The notes beneath the pieces were generated by a model. That model saw only the letters and a list, made by a program, of their open reading frames with translations, ran no database searches and was not told the origin of the DNA. A stretch of 64,000 nt of DNA from Smaragdicoccus niigatensis DSM 44881 = NBRC 103563 (GTDB lineage Bacteria; Actinomycetota; Actinomycetes; Mycobacteriales; Mycobacteriaceae): positions 62,001 to 126,000 of the forward strand of contig NZ_AQXZ01000013.1 of the NCBI RefSeq assembly GCF_000380645.1. The letters run 5' to 3'. This document shows positions 54,392 to 64,000 of the stretch, piece by piece (the first letter of the stretch is position 1; every line of letters starts with the position of its first letter). The translations under genes were made by a program, and so were the position numbers.

Positions 54392-55860
54392 CGGACACCC
54401 GCCATCTTCTTGGAGACCCACGGAGAGATCCCGACCAGAATCACGCCGACCACGATCGACGCGACGCCGATCCACAGGAAGAACGGGTCGTCGTTCTTCG
54501 AGTTGTAGTAGCCGGCGAGGGTGCCCGACATCGCGGTGCCAAGCGCCACCGACAGAAAGAACAGCGCGACCATCTGCGTACGGAAGACGCGTGGCGCCAA
54601 CTTCGTCGCGAGCGACAGGCCAACCGGCGACAGCAGCAGTTCGGCGAAGGTGAAGAGCAGCAGGATGAACGCGAGCGACAGCAGTGGGGTACTACCGGGC
54701 TCCGGATCGGTGAGCGGGATGAAGGCGAGAAACGCGATACCCATGATGATCGTTCCGCCCGCGAACTTGATCGGGGTCCGCGGCTGGCGATCACCGAGTT
54801 TCGTCCACATCGCGGCGAAAACGCCCGCGAACGTGATGATGAAGACCGGGTTGATCGACTGAACCCACGCCGCCGGAAACTCCCAGCCGAAGAGGTTGCG
54901 GTCGAGGCGAACGTCCGCAAACTGCGCGATCGTGGTGAATTGCTGCTGGTAAAGCGACCAGAACGCAGCGCTGGCGATGAACATCGGAATGAACGCGATG
55001 ACGCGGCTGCGCTCGACGCCCGACAGATCCTTACTCGACAGGATCACTCCGAAGTACACGACCGCCGCAACCGCCGTCACCCCGACGACCACGTCCGACA
55101 GGTTCGATGCCTTCACCAGACCGGACAGGATCGCGGCCGCGATGACCACGACCACGCCGACGCCGACGCCGATCCAGCGCAGGCGTTCGGTCGCAGGCAG
55201 CGGGTTCGACGGCTCCGCACCGGCTTCGCCCAGGTGCTTCCGACCCAGCGAGTACTGCAGCAGACCAAGGAACATGCCGACCGCGGCCGCCGCGAATCCG
55301 GCATGGAAACCGATCTTGTCCTGCAGGAGTCCGGTCAGGAGCGGACCGACGAGGGCGCCCAGATTGATGCCCATGTAGAAGATCGAGAATCCCGCATCGC
55401 GACGCTGGTCGCCCTCCGCGTAGAGCTGGCCAACCAAAGCAGTCGCGTTCGCTTTGACGCCACCACTTCCGACACCGATGAGCGAGAGCCCGACCGCCAC
55501 TCCCGCGATGCCGGGCAGAATCGCCAGCGACAGGTGGCCGAACATGATCATGATCGCGCTGTAGAAGAGGGTTCGTTCCTCGCCCAGCAGCCGGTCGGCG
55601 ACCCAGCCGCCGAGGATCGTCGACAAGTAGACAAGTCCGCCGTATGCACCGACGATGCTGGTTGCGGACTCCTTGTCGAAGCCCAGACCGCCGTCTGCCG
55701 CGGTGTAGTAGAGGTAGTACAGCAGGATGCCCTGCATGCCGTAGAACGAGAATCGTTCCCACATCTCGACGCCGAACAGATTCGCGAGCGCGAAGGGCTG
55801 CCCGAAGAAGCTCCGTGACCGACCTGGAGTAGTCGATGGCGCGTTGATGTCAGTCGTCAC
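54388..55860 (-). CDS. Proton-dependent oligopeptide transporter (POT/PTR2)
   Basis: 490 residues with about twelve helices, GTG start. WERFSFYGMQGILLYYL near 35-50 contains the ExxERFxYYG motif of POT carriers, and IFYMGINLGALVGPLL near 150 is the PTR2 signature. It imports di- and tripeptides with protons. The downstream membrane gene overlaps it by four bases. The 245-bp 5' gap shows no gene. Confidence 0.94.
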   Translation of the reverse strand: MTTDINAPSTTPGRSRSFFGQPFALANLFGVEMWERFSFYGMQGILLYYLYYTAADGGLGFDKESATSIVGAYGGLVYLSTILGGWVADRLLGEERTLFYSAIMIMFGHLSLAILPGIAGVAVGLSLIGVGSGGVKANATALVGQLYAEGDQRRDAGFSIFYMGINLGALVGPLLTGLLQDKIGFHAGFAAAAVGMFLGLLQYSLGRKHLGEAGAEPSNPLPATERLRWIGVGVGVVVVIAAAILSGLVKASNLSDVVVGVTAVAAVVYFGVILSSKDLSGVERSRVIAFIPMFIASAAFWSLYQQQFTTIAQFADVRLDRNLFGWEFPAAWVQSINPVFIITFAGVFAAMWTKLGDRQPRTPIKFAGGTIIMGIAFLAFIPLTDPEPGSTPLLSLAFILLLFTFAELLLSPVGLSLATKLAPRVFRTQMVALFFLSVALGTAMSGTLAGYYNSKNDDPFFLWIGVASIVVGVILVGISPWVSKKMAGVR

Positions 55861-56105
55861 CGCGACCCCCGCAGGTTGTCTCCATGTCCGAATTATCAGT
55901 CTGCGGCGCGCGGCTCAACAGCCGTTCAGACAAAACGGTTGGTGCGGGAAAAAGTATTGGCCCACAGATTAATTCAAGACTCAACCAGGAAAGACCGGAA
56001 CCTCACGTGTGGCGCTGGCGACTGCTTGCGGCACGCCGTGCAGTCGACCGCTAATCTCGATGACACAACCCTCGTCTGAGTGTTGGTGCACGGAAAGGGC
56101 TACAC

Positions 56106-56834
56106 GTGGTCAGCGTCGTTAGCGGGGCGGTCGACAAAGCGGTCATCAAGGTCCTCGATCACGGCAGCAAACTGCAGGCGCCGGCCGTGGCCGCCTATGT
56201 CAATCACCTGCGCAAGAGTCACCCAGACGAAACTCCGGAAAAGATCATCGAGCGCCTCGAGGGACTGTTCCTTCTCGGGGTCACCGGCAGCGGAGGCGCC
56301 GTCGGTGCCGCCGCGGCCCTGCCCGGGGTCGGTACTCTCGCCTCGCTCGGCGCGATCTCGGCGGAGACGGCTTTCTTCCTCGAGGCGTCCGCGCTGTTCA
56401 CCCTCGCCGTCGCGCACGTCCACGGTGTGAACCCACTGGACAACGAGCACCGCCGGGCACTCGTCATCGCGGTCGCCCTCGGTGACACCGGTATGGGCAT
56501 CGTCGAGCGGGCTGCCGGGCACTCGGCAAAGAACTGGGGAACCGTGCTCGGCACGAAACTCCCCGGAATCGGCGACGTCAACGATTCGCTCATCAAGAAG
56601 TTCATCTTCAACTTCTTCAAGAAGCGCGCCCTGCTCATGTTCGGCAAGATCATCCCGGCCGGTATCGGTGCGGCAGTGGGTGCGATCGGCAACCGCGCCC
56701 TTGCGAAGACGATCATCGAGAACGCGCACACAGCCTTCGGTCCAGCGCCCACTCGTTTTCCCGAGCCGATGATCGTCGACGCGGAAGTCGTGTCGAACAA
56801 CGCGGCGACCGGCCCTGCGATCACGGAGCCATAG
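56106..56834 (+). CDS. Conserved hypothetical protein, EcsC-like
   Basis: 242 residues, GTG start behind GGAAAGGGC. A weakly hydrophobic Gly/Ala-rich middle (GVTGSGGAVGAAAALPGVGTLASLGAISAETAFF, 59-95) and a second such stretch near 185 (IIPAGIGAAVGAIGNRALA) recall the EcsC domain or lipid-interacting proteins. No signal peptide. It is first in the run of genes leading to kgd. No function is proposed. Confidence 0.7.
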   Translation: MVSVVSGAVDKAVIKVLDHGSKLQAPAVAAYVNHLRKSHPDETPEKIIERLEGLFLLGVTGSGGAVGAAAALPGVGTLASLGAISAETAFFLEASALFTLAVAHVHGVNPLDNEHRRALVIAVALGDTGMGIVERAAGHSAKNWGTVLGTKLPGIGDVNDSLIKKFIFNFFKKRALLMFGKIIPAGIGAAVGAIGNRALAKTIIENAHTAFGPAPTRFPEPMIVDAEVVSNNAATGPAITEP

Positions 56835-56836
56835 CG

Positions 56837-57796
56837 CTGAGCAAGCATGCCGCACTCGAGGTCAGCAAGCTGACGACGCAATCCGGCGCCGGCGGCGGAT
56901 TGCGCGATGTCTCGTTCACCGTGAACTCGGGTGATGTGCTCGCTCTGATCGGTGGTCCGGGAGCCGGCAAAACGATGCTTCTGCACGCGCTGATGGGGCT
57001 CGCGCCGATCGAGAGTGGTGCGATCGAGTACGCCGGGGATCCCACGCCGGGCCACGGGTTGCCCTCGCTGGTCGGCACCGTCCTCAGCGAACCGGCCCTG
57101 CACCCAAGCCGAACCGTTCGGGCCCACCTGCAGATCATCGCGGCGGGTTATCGCGATGCTCGGACACGCATCAACGTCGTCGTCGCGATCACCGGCCTCT
57201 CGGACGCACTCGACCGTCCGGGGCGCGACCTCGACCCGTCGACGACGTTGCGGGTGGCGCTCGCGTCGGCACTGCTCCCCCAACCCGAAGTGCTGCTGAT
57301 CGACGAACCCGTGTTCGGCCCCGGCGTTCAGCTGTCCGCGGTCGCGCCGATCATCGCCGCGTACGCGCGGAACGGTGGCGCCGTGATCATCGCTGGTCGT
57401 GGTCTTGCCGAGCTGAGCCAGATCGCCACGCATGCCACCGTGCTGCGCCAAGGTCAGCAGTCGCTCACGGCGACGATGCCCGCCCTGCTCGCGCGCCTGC
57501 ACGGGAATCTCGTCGTGGCGACCCCGGCGCAGAAGCAACTGGCCTTGACCCTGGCGGCCGCCGGATTCACCGATGTGACGATCCGCCGCGACGGCCGTCT
57601 GCTCGTCGTCGGCTGTCCGACGTCGCGACTCGCGACCCTGTCCCAAGACGCACACATTCTCATTCAGCATGTTCAGTCGGAGTTCGGCAGTCTCGACGAC
57701 ATCTACTCCAGCAGCGCGGGTGTGCCGCCTATCCCGTGGGGATTCGGCGCGGTCAGCTCGCCCGCACCGCAACCGAGTTGGGCGGGCCAGCGATGA
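56837..57796 (+). CDS. ABC-type ATPase with degenerate signature
   Basis: About 319 residues if CTG 56837 is used (LSKHAALEVSKLTTQ); GGAG at 56825-56828 is eight bases upstream. A TTG at 56900 would cut the first beta strand of the nucleotide-binding domain. Walker A GGPGAGKT is normal, Walker B EVLLIDEP is normal, but the signature reads LDPSTTLRVALA in place of LSGGQ, so ATP hydrolysis may be weak or need a partner. It overlaps the permease gene downstream by four bases. Confidence 0.78.
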   Translation: MSKHAALEVSKLTTQSGAGGGLRDVSFTVNSGDVLALIGGPGAGKTMLLHALMGLAPIESGAIEYAGDPTPGHGLPSLVGTVLSEPALHPSRTVRAHLQIIAAGYRDARTRINVVVAITGLSDALDRPGRDLDPSTTLRVALASALLPQPEVLLIDEPVFGPGVQLSAVAPIIAAYARNGGAVIIAGRGLAELSQIATHATVLRQGQQSLTATMPALLARLHGNLVVATPAQKQLALTLAAAGFTDVTIRRDGRLLVVGCPTSRLATLSQDAHILIQHVQSEFGSLDDIYSSSAGVPPIPWGFGAVSSPAPQPSWAGQR

Positions 57797-58509
57797 ATCC
57801 CGCCATCCTCATCGCCGAGTGGCGAAAGCTGTGGACGATTCCGGTACTCCGTTGGGTGTTGTTCGCGCCGATCGCAGTCGGGCTTCTCGCCGGCCTGGCC
57901 GGAGGTTTCGCCCACAACGTCCAACCCGCGTTGTCGGCCGCGTGGCTCACCACGATGACGGTCGCCGTCGTGGTGACGACGCTCGGGACAGGTGCCGAGA
58001 TTCGGCACCGCACGATTGTGTCGTCCCAGCTCACCCACGGATTTCCACGCCTATTCACGGCAAAGCTCATCGTCGCGGCGGGGATTGGCCTCGCCGTCGG
58101 CGTGGTGTGCGCCGTGACGAGCACACTCGGCGTGTTCATGGCTCAACAGGCTCTCAATGAGCCGGAGCATCTCGCAGTGGTCGCCGGCTCCGGCACGATC
58201 GGAACGATCTGCTGGGCCCTCGCGGGGGTGGGCCTCGGGCTGGCGATCCAGCGTGCAGACTTCCTACTCGCCGGTGTGCTGGCCTGGTGCTTCATCGTCG
58301 AACCCCTGCTGGTCGCGGCATTGGCGATCGTCAACGGTGCCGCCTTCGTGGCCGGCCCGGCGATGTCGGCCCTCGCACTGACCGGCATCCAGACGATGGG
58401 ACAGATCGACCTTCTGACGATCCCGGTCGCCGTCCTCTCGACGGTTGTCTGGTCCGGAATCGCGGTCGGCGGCGGCTGGTGGCTGGCCCGCAACCGTGCC
58501 CTCGTCTGA
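57793..58509 (+). CDS. ABC-type permease subunit
   Basis: 238 residues, ATG overlapping the ATPase stop (ATGA). Six hydrophobic helices with N-terminal NPAILIAEWRKLWTIPVLRW, as in ABC-2-type permeases of small exporters, and TTLGTGAEIRHRTIVSSQLTHG in the first cytoplasmic loop. Together with the ATPase it would form a small exporter or efflux system; cargo unknown. Confidence 0.78.
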   Translation: MNPAILIAEWRKLWTIPVLRWVLFAPIAVGLLAGLAGGFAHNVQPALSAAWLTTMTVAVVVTTLGTGAEIRHRTIVSSQLTHGFPRLFTAKLIVAAGIGLAVGVVCAVTSTLGVFMAQQALNEPEHLAVVAGSGTIGTICWALAGVGLGLAIQRADFLLAGVLAWCFIVEPLLVAALAIVNGAAFVAGPAMSALALTGIQTMGQIDLLTIPVAVLSTVVWSGIAVGGGWWLARNRALV

Positions 58510-61500
58510 TCGTCCCGGCTGGATCCGTCGCCTCGTTGCGACGTGTACGAAATTCCGCGGTGTTCTGTTCGGTGCACTCGCGGCGACGATGGTCGCGGCC
58601 GCGGTCGAACTGACGGTCCCCCTCCTCGCGAAGGCCGCCATCGACGCGGCGACGACGGGCCGGACCGTCGTGACGATCGCCGGCGCACTTGTCGTCCTCG
58701 CGTGCCTCCGATGGGCTGCCCAATTTGGGCGGCGGTATCTGGCCGGCCGATTATCGCTCGACGTTCAGCACACACTTCGCCTCGACCTGCTCACGACGCT
58801 GCAGCGACTCGACGGCCCCGCGCAGGATCAGATGCGAACCGGTCAGGTCGTCTCTCGCTCGATCAGCGACCTCCAGGTCGTCCAGGGAACGCTCGCGATG
58901 GTGCCGCTGTCCCTCGGCGCGCTGATCCAGTTCGTGCTCGCGATCGTGGTCATGATCTGGCTCTCGCCGCTGCTGACCCTCGTCGCGTTGACCGTCGTTC
59001 CGATCGCGGCCGCCATCGTGTGGTTCGTGCGACCCAGCGTTCACGCGTCGACGTGGTCGGCTCAACAGCAGGCCGCGGAGATTGCCCAGCACGTCGACGA
59101 GACGGTCACCGGCATCCGCGTGGTGAAGGGATTCGGTCGCTCGGACTGGGCCGTTTCGCGCCTGGAGTCGTTGGCGCGCAACCTCTATTCGAAGCGGATG
59201 CGCTCGGCACGCATCAATGCGCGGTTCTCGCCGGCGATGAGTGCGGTGCCGGCGCTCGGCCTCGTGGGTGTCGTCGCCCTCGGCGGCGTCCTGGCGATGC
59301 ACGGATCGATCAGCATCGGCACATTCGTCGCGTTCACTGCATACGTCGGCACGATGTCGGCCTCGGCACGAATCCTGTCGTCGGTCGTCGTGATGGCGCA
59401 GATGACCCGCTCGGCCGCCGAACGGATCTACGGCATCCTCGCGATCACCCCGGACATCACCGCGCCGGCCGCGCCGCGTGACGTGCCGATCGGGCCGCTC
59501 GGTCTTCGCTTCGACGACGTCTCCTTCGGCGATGTTCTGCACGCGATCGACCTCGATATCGCGCCCGGCGAGACGGTTGCCGTCGTCGGCCGTGCGGGCA
59601 GCGGCAAGACCCTCCTCGCGATGCTCGCGGACCGCTTCTACGCACCTGATTCGGGTCACATCGAACTCGTCGGTGACACCAAGGTCGACATTCGCGACGT
59701 CAGACTCGACGACCTCCGAGGTGCGGTGACGGTCGCATTCGACGAACCGTTCATCGCGTCGACAACGGTATCGGCGAACATCGGACTCGGCACGGACGCG
59801 ACCCCTGCCGACATCGAGAGCGCCGCCCGCGCCGCGGCCGCCCTCGACTTCATCACCGAGTTGCCGGACGGATTCGACACGGTCATCGGCGAGCGCGGGC
59901 TCACGGTCTCCGGTGGTCAGCGGCAGCGCATCGCCCTGGCCCGCGCGATACTCGCCGACGCACCGATCCTCGTGCTCGACGACGCCACCTCGGCCGTCGA
60001 CGCGGAAACCGAGGCGTCGATCTTCGCGAACCTTCGTCACCTGCAGAAGACCGTCCTCGTTCTCGCGCACCGGCGATCGACGCTCTCGATTGCGGACCGA
60101 GTCGCGGTTCTCGACGACGGCCGAATTGTCGACATCGGCACGGTCGACGAACTCGACGAGCGGTGTGCCCTCTTTCGAAACCTGATGGATGCCGACCCGG
60201 AAGCCGATGCGCTACCCGCCCTCGCCGCCGCACCGGCCCGTCGCGAGCGGCGCGGCAAGGCCTCCGCCCTCGCTGGCCAGGACATCAGCGCCGAACTTCA
60301 ATCGCGTCTGGAGAAGCTGCCGCCGGCGACCGAGGAACCCCCGCCGATCACTCTTGATCCGTCGACAAACCACCGGTTCAGCCTGCGGCAACTGCTGCAC
60401 CCCGTGCGGTGGCTGCTGATCGCGGCGGTCGTGGGCATCACGATCGACACGGCGTCCGGCACGGCGCTGCCCGCACTCATCGGGCGAGCCGTCGACCGTG
60501 GCGTTCTCGCCCACGAGAGCGGGCCGCTGTGGACGGCCGTCGCGATCGCGACCGGCCTGGTTCTCCTGGCGTGGTGCGCTTCGGTGGTCACCACGATCCT
60601 CACCGCACGAGCCGGTGAACGCGTTCTCTACGCGCTGCGACTGCGGAGCTTCGCCCATCTGCAACGGCTGGGCCTGGACTACTTCGAGCGCGAATTGTCC
60701 GGCCGCATCATGACCCGGATGACGACCGACGTCGACGCGTTGTCGACGTTCTTGCAGAACGGGGTGGCGGTCGCGGTCGTCAGTCTGCTCACGCTCGTCG
60801 CGGTGAGCATCGCCCTCCTCATCACCGATGCCGGTCTTGCACTCGTGGCGTTCATCGCGATACCGATTCTCGTGGGCGCCACCGTCGTCTTCCGCCGGAT
60901 TTCGTCGAGGGCCTACACCCGCTCCCGGGAGCGGGTATCGACGGTCAACGCCGCGTTCCACGAGGCGATCGACGGACTCCGCACGGCGCAGGCCTACCGC
61001 GCGTCGAACCACATCCTCGAAGACTTCACCGCGAAGGCCGAGGCGTACCGCGCGGCCCGCATGCAAGCCCAGAAGGCGATCTCCACGTACTTCCCGTTCG
61101 TCGCGTTCCTGTCCGACATCGCCCTCGCGGCCGTGCTGTGGGAAGGCGCGAAGGACGTATCCGAGGGCACGCTCACGCCCGGAACGCTCATCGCTTTCGT
61201 GCTGTATCTGGGCATGCTCTTCGGCCCGGTTCAGCAGCTGTCGCAAGTCTTCGACGGCTACCAGCAGGCCCGCGTCGGCCTTCGCCGCATTCGCGATCTG
61301 CTGCACACCGAAGTCACCCAGACAAGCGGAACCGGCACTCCACCGAAGGCCGGTGACATTCATGCCGATGACGTCACATTCGGTTATTCAGGTGCCGCGG
61401 AATTCGCCGTGTCGAATATCTCACTTACGATCCGATCGGGCGAATCGCTTGCGCTCGTGGGACGCACCGGTGCTGGCAAGTCGACGATCGTCAAGCTCAT

Positions 61501-62182
61501 CGCCCGGTTCTACGACCCCTCGGACGGACACATCCGGTTCGACGGCCACGACATCAGCTCGCTCGACCTCGGCGACTACCAGCGGGTGCTCGGGCTCGTG
61601 CCGCAGGAAGCACACCTGTTCACCGGCGATGTCGCGTCGAACATCGCCTTCGGCCGTCCCGAGGCCACGCGCGCGGAAATCCACGCCGCGGCGGAAGCGG
61701 TCGGTGCGAGGGCGATGATCGAGGCACTGCCGGATGGCTTCGACCACTCGGTCGGAGAACGCGGACGCGGACTTTCCGCAGGTCAGCGCCAGCTCATCGC
61801 ATTAGCCCGGGCCGAGCTCGTCGATCCGTCGATCGTGCTACTCGACGAGGCGACCGCGGCCCTGGACCCCGCGACCGAACGAATTGTTCTCGACGCGAGC
61901 CGAGCCCTGACGCGGAGCCGGACGACGGTCATCGTCGCCCATCGATTGTCGACTGCGGCGCGAGCGGATCGCATCGCGGTGATCGAGCACGGACGAGTGG
62001 TGGAAATTGGCACACATGCGGGCCTCGTCGCAGCTGGCGGCGCCTACTCTCGTTTCTGGGAGGCGTCGCAGCGATCCCTTGCTCACAACTCGGAGTCTCC
62101 TGCGCGTGAGTCCGGTAACAGGTCTAGCCTCACTAATGGTGAAGGTTTGATTGTTTGCGAGAAAGGCGAACTTCGACCGTGA
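58496..62182 (+). CDS. Fused ABC exporter (TMD-NBD-TMD-NBD), asymmetric
   Basis: 1228 residues from GTG 58496, which overlaps the permease gene by 14 bases. Two complete halves: TMD1 about 20-300, NBD1 about 320-560 with [16 protein letters not shown] and Walker [11 protein letters not shown] (Asp instead of catalytic Glu); TMD2 about 640-930, NBD2 about 960-1195 with [16 protein letters not shown] and canonical [11 protein letters not shown]. One degenerate and one consensus ATP site is the pattern of heterodimeric exporters such as TmrAB. A polar tail of about 35 residues follows NBD2 and overlaps the kgd GTG by four bases. Lipid or drug export is inferred; cargo unknown. Confidence 0.92.
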   Translation: MPSSDRPGWIRRLVATCTKFRGVLFGALAATMVAAAVELTVPLLAKAAIDAATTGRTVVTIAGALVVLACLRWAAQFGRRYLAGRLSLDVQHTLRLDLLTTLQRLDGPAQDQMRTGQVVSRSISDLQVVQGTLAMVPLSLGALIQFVLAIVVMIWLSPLLTLVALTVVPIAAAIVWFVRPSVHASTWSAQQQAAEIAQHVDETVTGIRVVKGFGRSDWAVSRLESLARNLYSKRMRSARINARFSPAMSAVPALGLVGVVALGGVLAMHGSISIGTFVAFTAYVGTMSASARILSSVVVMAQMTRSAAERIYGILAITPDITAPAAPRDVPIGPLGLRFDDVSFGDVLHAIDLDIAPGETVAVVGRAGSGKTLLAMLADRFYAPDSGHIELVGDTKVDIRDVRLDDLRGAVTVAFDEPFIASTTVSANIGLGTDATPADIESAARAAAALDFITELPDGFDTVIGERGLTVSGGQRQRIALARAILADAPILVLDDATSAVDAETEASIFANLRHLQKTVLVLAHRRSTLSIADRVAVLDDGRIVDIGTVDELDERCALFRNLMDADPEADALPALAAAPARRERRGKASALAGQDISAELQSRLEKLPPATEEPPPITLDPSTNHRFSLRQLLHPVRWLLIAAVVGITIDTASGTALPALIGRAVDRGVLAHESGPLWTAVAIATGLVLLAWCASVVTTILTARAGERVLYALRLRSFAHLQRLGLDYFERELSGRIMTRMTTDVDALSTFLQNGVAVAVVSLLTLVAVSIALLITDAGLALVAFIAIPILVGATVVFRRISSRAYTRSRERVSTVNAAFHEAIDGLRTAQAYRASNHILEDFTAKAEAYRAARMQAQKAISTYFPFVAFLSDIALAAVLWEGAKDVSEGTLTPGTLIAFVLYLGMLFGPVQQLSQVFDGYQQARVGLRRIRDLLHTEVTQTSGTGTPPKAGDIHADDVTFGYSGAAEFAVSNISLTIRSGESLALVGRTGAGKSTIVKLIARFYDPSDGHIRFDGHDISSLDLGDYQRVLGLVPQEAHLFTGDVASNIAFGRPEATRAEIHAAAEAVGARAMIEALPDGFDHSVGERGRGLSAGQRQLIALARAELVDPSIVLLDEATAALDPATERIVLDASRALTRSRTTVIVAHRLSTAARADRIAVIEHGRVVEIGTHAGLVAAGGAYSRFWEASQRSLAHNSESPARESGNRSSLTNGEGLIVCEKGELRP

Positions 62183-64000
62183 GTGGTTCGGAATCTCAAT
62201 TCGGGCAAAACCAATGGCTCGTTGATGAGATGTATCAGCGTTATAAGGCAGATCCGTCGTCGGTCGACAAGAGCTGGCACGATTTCCTCGCCGACTACAC
62301 CCCGGACAGTTCGGTGACTGTCCAGGTGCCGGCGGCCGCAGAGGTAGCGCCGCTCTCGACGGAGCGCAAACCGTCGACGACACCGGCCCCGGCGAACAAC
62401 GCCGCGACCGAGGTGAAGCCTCCGGCCCCGCAGGCCGGTGCCGGCGACGACGCGAAGGTCCTGCGTGGCCCGGCCGCTGCGATCGCCAAGAATATGTCAG
62501 CGTCGCTCCAGATCCCGACCGCGACCAGCGTTCGTGCGATCCCGGCCAAGCTGATGATCGACAACCGTCTGGTGATCAACAACCACCTCGCCCGCACCCG
62601 CGGTGGCAAGGTGTCGTTCACGCACCTGCTCGGGTACGCGATCGTCCAGGCGGTCAAGAAGTTCCCGAACATGAACCGGCATTTCGCCGAGGTCGGCGGC
62701 AAGCCGGCGGCGGTCACGCCCGCGCACACGAACCTCGGTCTCGCGATCGACCTGCCGGGCAAGGACGGCAGCCGGTCGCTCGTCGTGGCGGCGATCAAGA
62801 ACTGCGAGACGATGAACTTCGCGCAGTTCCACAACGCCTACGAGACGATCGTCCGCAAGGCACGCGACGGCAAGCTGACCGCTGAGGACTTCACCGGCGT
62901 CACCATCTCGCTGACCAACCCGGGCACCATCGGAACCGTGCACTCGGTGCCGCGTCTGATGAACGGCCAGGGCGCGATCATCGGTGCCGGTGCCATGGAG
63001 TACCCGGCCGAGTTCCAGGGCGCAAGCGACGAGCGCATTGCCGAGATGGCTGTCGGCAAGCTCATGACGCTCACGTCGACCTACGACCACCGGATCATCC
63101 AGGGCGCCGAGTCCGGTGACTTCCTGCGGACCGTGCACACGCTCCTCATCAGCGACGAGTTCTTCGACGAGGTCTTCCACACGATGGGGATCCCGTACGA
63201 GCCGGTCCGCTGGCGCCGGGACATCCAGGAACGCGGCGTCGACAAGAGCACCCGCGTTCTCGAGATCATCGAGTCGTACCGTAGCCGCGGCCACCTCATG
63301 GCCGACTGGGACCCGCTGCGTCTGGTCAAGGAGAAGTTCCGCAGCCACCCCGACCTCGATGTCACGACCCACGGCCTGACGCTGTGGGACCTCGACCGCG
63401 AGTTCAATGTCGGTGGATTCCACGGCGAAGAACGCATGAAGCTCCGCGAGGTGCTGTCGGTCCTGCGGGATTCGTACTGCCGCCACGTCGGTGTCGAGTA
63501 CATGCACATCCTCGATCCGGAGCAGCTGCGCTGGATGCAGGACCGCGTCGAGCAGAAGCACTCCAAGCCGACGGTCGTGCAGCAGAAGTACATCCTGAGC
63601 AAGCTCAACGCCGCCGAGTCGTTCGAGACGTTCCTGCAGACCAAGTACGTCGGCCAGAAGCGCTTCTCGCTCGAAGGTGCCGAGGCCGTCATCCCGATGA
63701 TGGACGCCGTCATCGACCAGGCCGCCGAACACAGCCTCGACGAGGTCGTCATCGGCATGCCGCACCGCGGTCGCCTCAACGTTCTCGCGAACATCGTCGG
63801 CAAGCCGTACTCGAAGATCTTCAGCGAGTTCGAGGGCAATGTGAACCCGGGTTCGACCCACGGTTCGGGTGACGTGAAGTACCACCTCGGTGCGCGCGGC
63901 ACGTACATCCAGATGTTCGGCGACAACGACATCGAAGTCTCTCTTGTCGCGAACCCGTCGCACCTCGAAGCGGTCGACCCGGTTCTCGAAGGCATCGTCC
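62179..64000 (+). CDS. kgd: Multifunctional 2-oxoglutarate decarboxylase/dehydrogenase, partial
   Basis: 607 codons from GTG 62179 to the window edge, with no stop. The N-terminal helix [34 protein letters not shown] is the OdhA/Kgd opening. An E2-like succinyltransferase domain (about 105-335) ends with [18 protein letters not shown], its catalytic His motif, and an E1 domain follows with [31 protein letters not shown] near 527 and thiamine-binding parts beyond the edge. This E2-E1 fusion is typical of actinobacteria and serves the TCA cycle, with E3 supplied in trans and control by OdhI/GarA expected. Its start overlaps the ABC exporter stop. Confidence 0.96.
   Translation, partial: MSGSESQFGQNQWLVDEMYQRYKADPSSVDKSWHDFLADYTPDSSVTVQVPAAAEVAPLSTERKPSTTPAPANNAATEVKPPAPQAGAGDDAKVLRGPAAAIAKNMSASLQIPTATSVRAIPAKLMIDNRLVINNHLARTRGGKVSFTHLLGYAIVQAVKKFPNMNRHFAEVGGKPAAVTPAHTNLGLAIDLPGKDGSRSLVVAAIKNCETMNFAQFHNAYETIVRKARDGKLTAEDFTGVTISLTNPGTIGTVHSVPRLMNGQGAIIGAGAMEYPAEFQGASDERIAEMAVGKLMTLTSTYDHRIIQGAESGDFLRTVHTLLISDEFFDEVFHTMGIPYEPVRWRRDIQERGVDKSTRVLEIIESYRSRGHLMADWDPLRLVKEKFRSHPDLDVTTHGLTLWDLDREFNVGGFHGEERMKLREVLSVLRDSYCRHVGVEYMHILDPEQLRWMQDRVEQKHSKPTVVQQKYILSKLNAAESFETFLQTKYVGQKRFSLEGAEAVIPMMDAVIDQAAEHSLDEVVIGMPHRGRLNVLANIVGKPYSKIFSEFEGNVNPGSTHGSGDVKYHLGARGTYIQMFGDNDIEVSLVANPSHLEAVDPVLEGIV

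Overview
The window is high-GC DNA from an actinomycete. Evidence: a multifunctional 2-oxoglutarate decarboxylase/dehydrogenase of the Kgd/OdhA type at the right edge, a mycothiol-dependent maleylpyruvate-isomerase-like protein, an MpaB-family oxygenase, an IdeR/DtxR-like iron box, frequent GTG starts, ATGA/GTGA stop-start overlaps and several leaderless-looking promoters. Gene content (KGD, DeaD-type helicase, FAD-linked oxidase, P450, split pntAA/AB/B) resembles mycolic-acid actinomycetes and their neighbours, but I cannot name a genus. No rRNA, tRNA, CRISPR array, plasmid or phage module was seen.

Layout. 0-5 kb: a partial acetyltransferase, a DUF4192-like protein, a secreted HNH lipoprotein, then a branched-chain 2-oxoacid dehydrogenase operon (E1alpha, E1beta, E2, no E3). 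5-8 kb: a three-subunit proton-translocating transhydrogenase on the minus strand. 8-10 kb: HIT protein, mycothiol-dependent enzyme and an S51-like peptidase. 10-14.2 kb: an accessory-looking pair, a TIR-transmembrane-beta-propeller protein of 1020 residues and an upstream propeller lipoprotein frameshifted exactly at a 16-bp perfect hairpin. 14-24 kb: a catabolic block (FAD oxidase, GNAT, crotonase, DUF6670-like protein, alpha/beta hydrolase, P450, carboxylesterase) with recognisable TetR-like and FadR/GntR-like operator pairs, plus a SatD-like regulator and membrane partner. 24-26 kb: YchJ, EfeB and EfeO under an iron box, without EfeU. 26-31 kb: MacB/FtsX-type ABC exporter, NYN-domain protein, endonuclease IV-like protein.

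31.5-32.5 kb is the most unusual stretch. One gene (AbiEi-type N-terminus plus DUF559 nuclease-like C-terminus) is bracketed by two 45-bp sequences that are exact reverse complements of each other, each itself a perfect 18-bp-arm hairpin, with CGG on both outer sides. This looks like a single-gene mobile or invertible cassette. Two copies of a second repeat family, MITE-like with about 21-bp terminal inverted repeats beside TA dinucleotides, lie at 23.6 and 34.6 kb and supply stop codons to neighbouring genes.

32.5-44.5 kb: CoA-transferase with HMG-CoA-lyase-like enzyme, small envelope proteins, a DEAD-box helicase with an RGG tail, amidase, phosphoribosyltransferase, luciferase-like oxidoreductase, and TetR plus MpaB oxygenase behind a large palindrome. 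44.7-47.7 kb: a second transhydrogenase operon with a different subunit organisation (fused PntA plus PntB). 47.8-64 kb: an EndoU-like protein, long-chain acyl-CoA synthetase, membrane molybdopterin oxidoreductase, BBE-type flavoprotein, POT peptide transporter, an ABC cluster (ATPase, permease, fused asymmetric exporter) running with stop-start overlaps into kgd, which leaves the window. Two genes here lack an ATG/GTG/TTG start covering their whole domain and seem to use CTG with a well-placed ribosome binding site.
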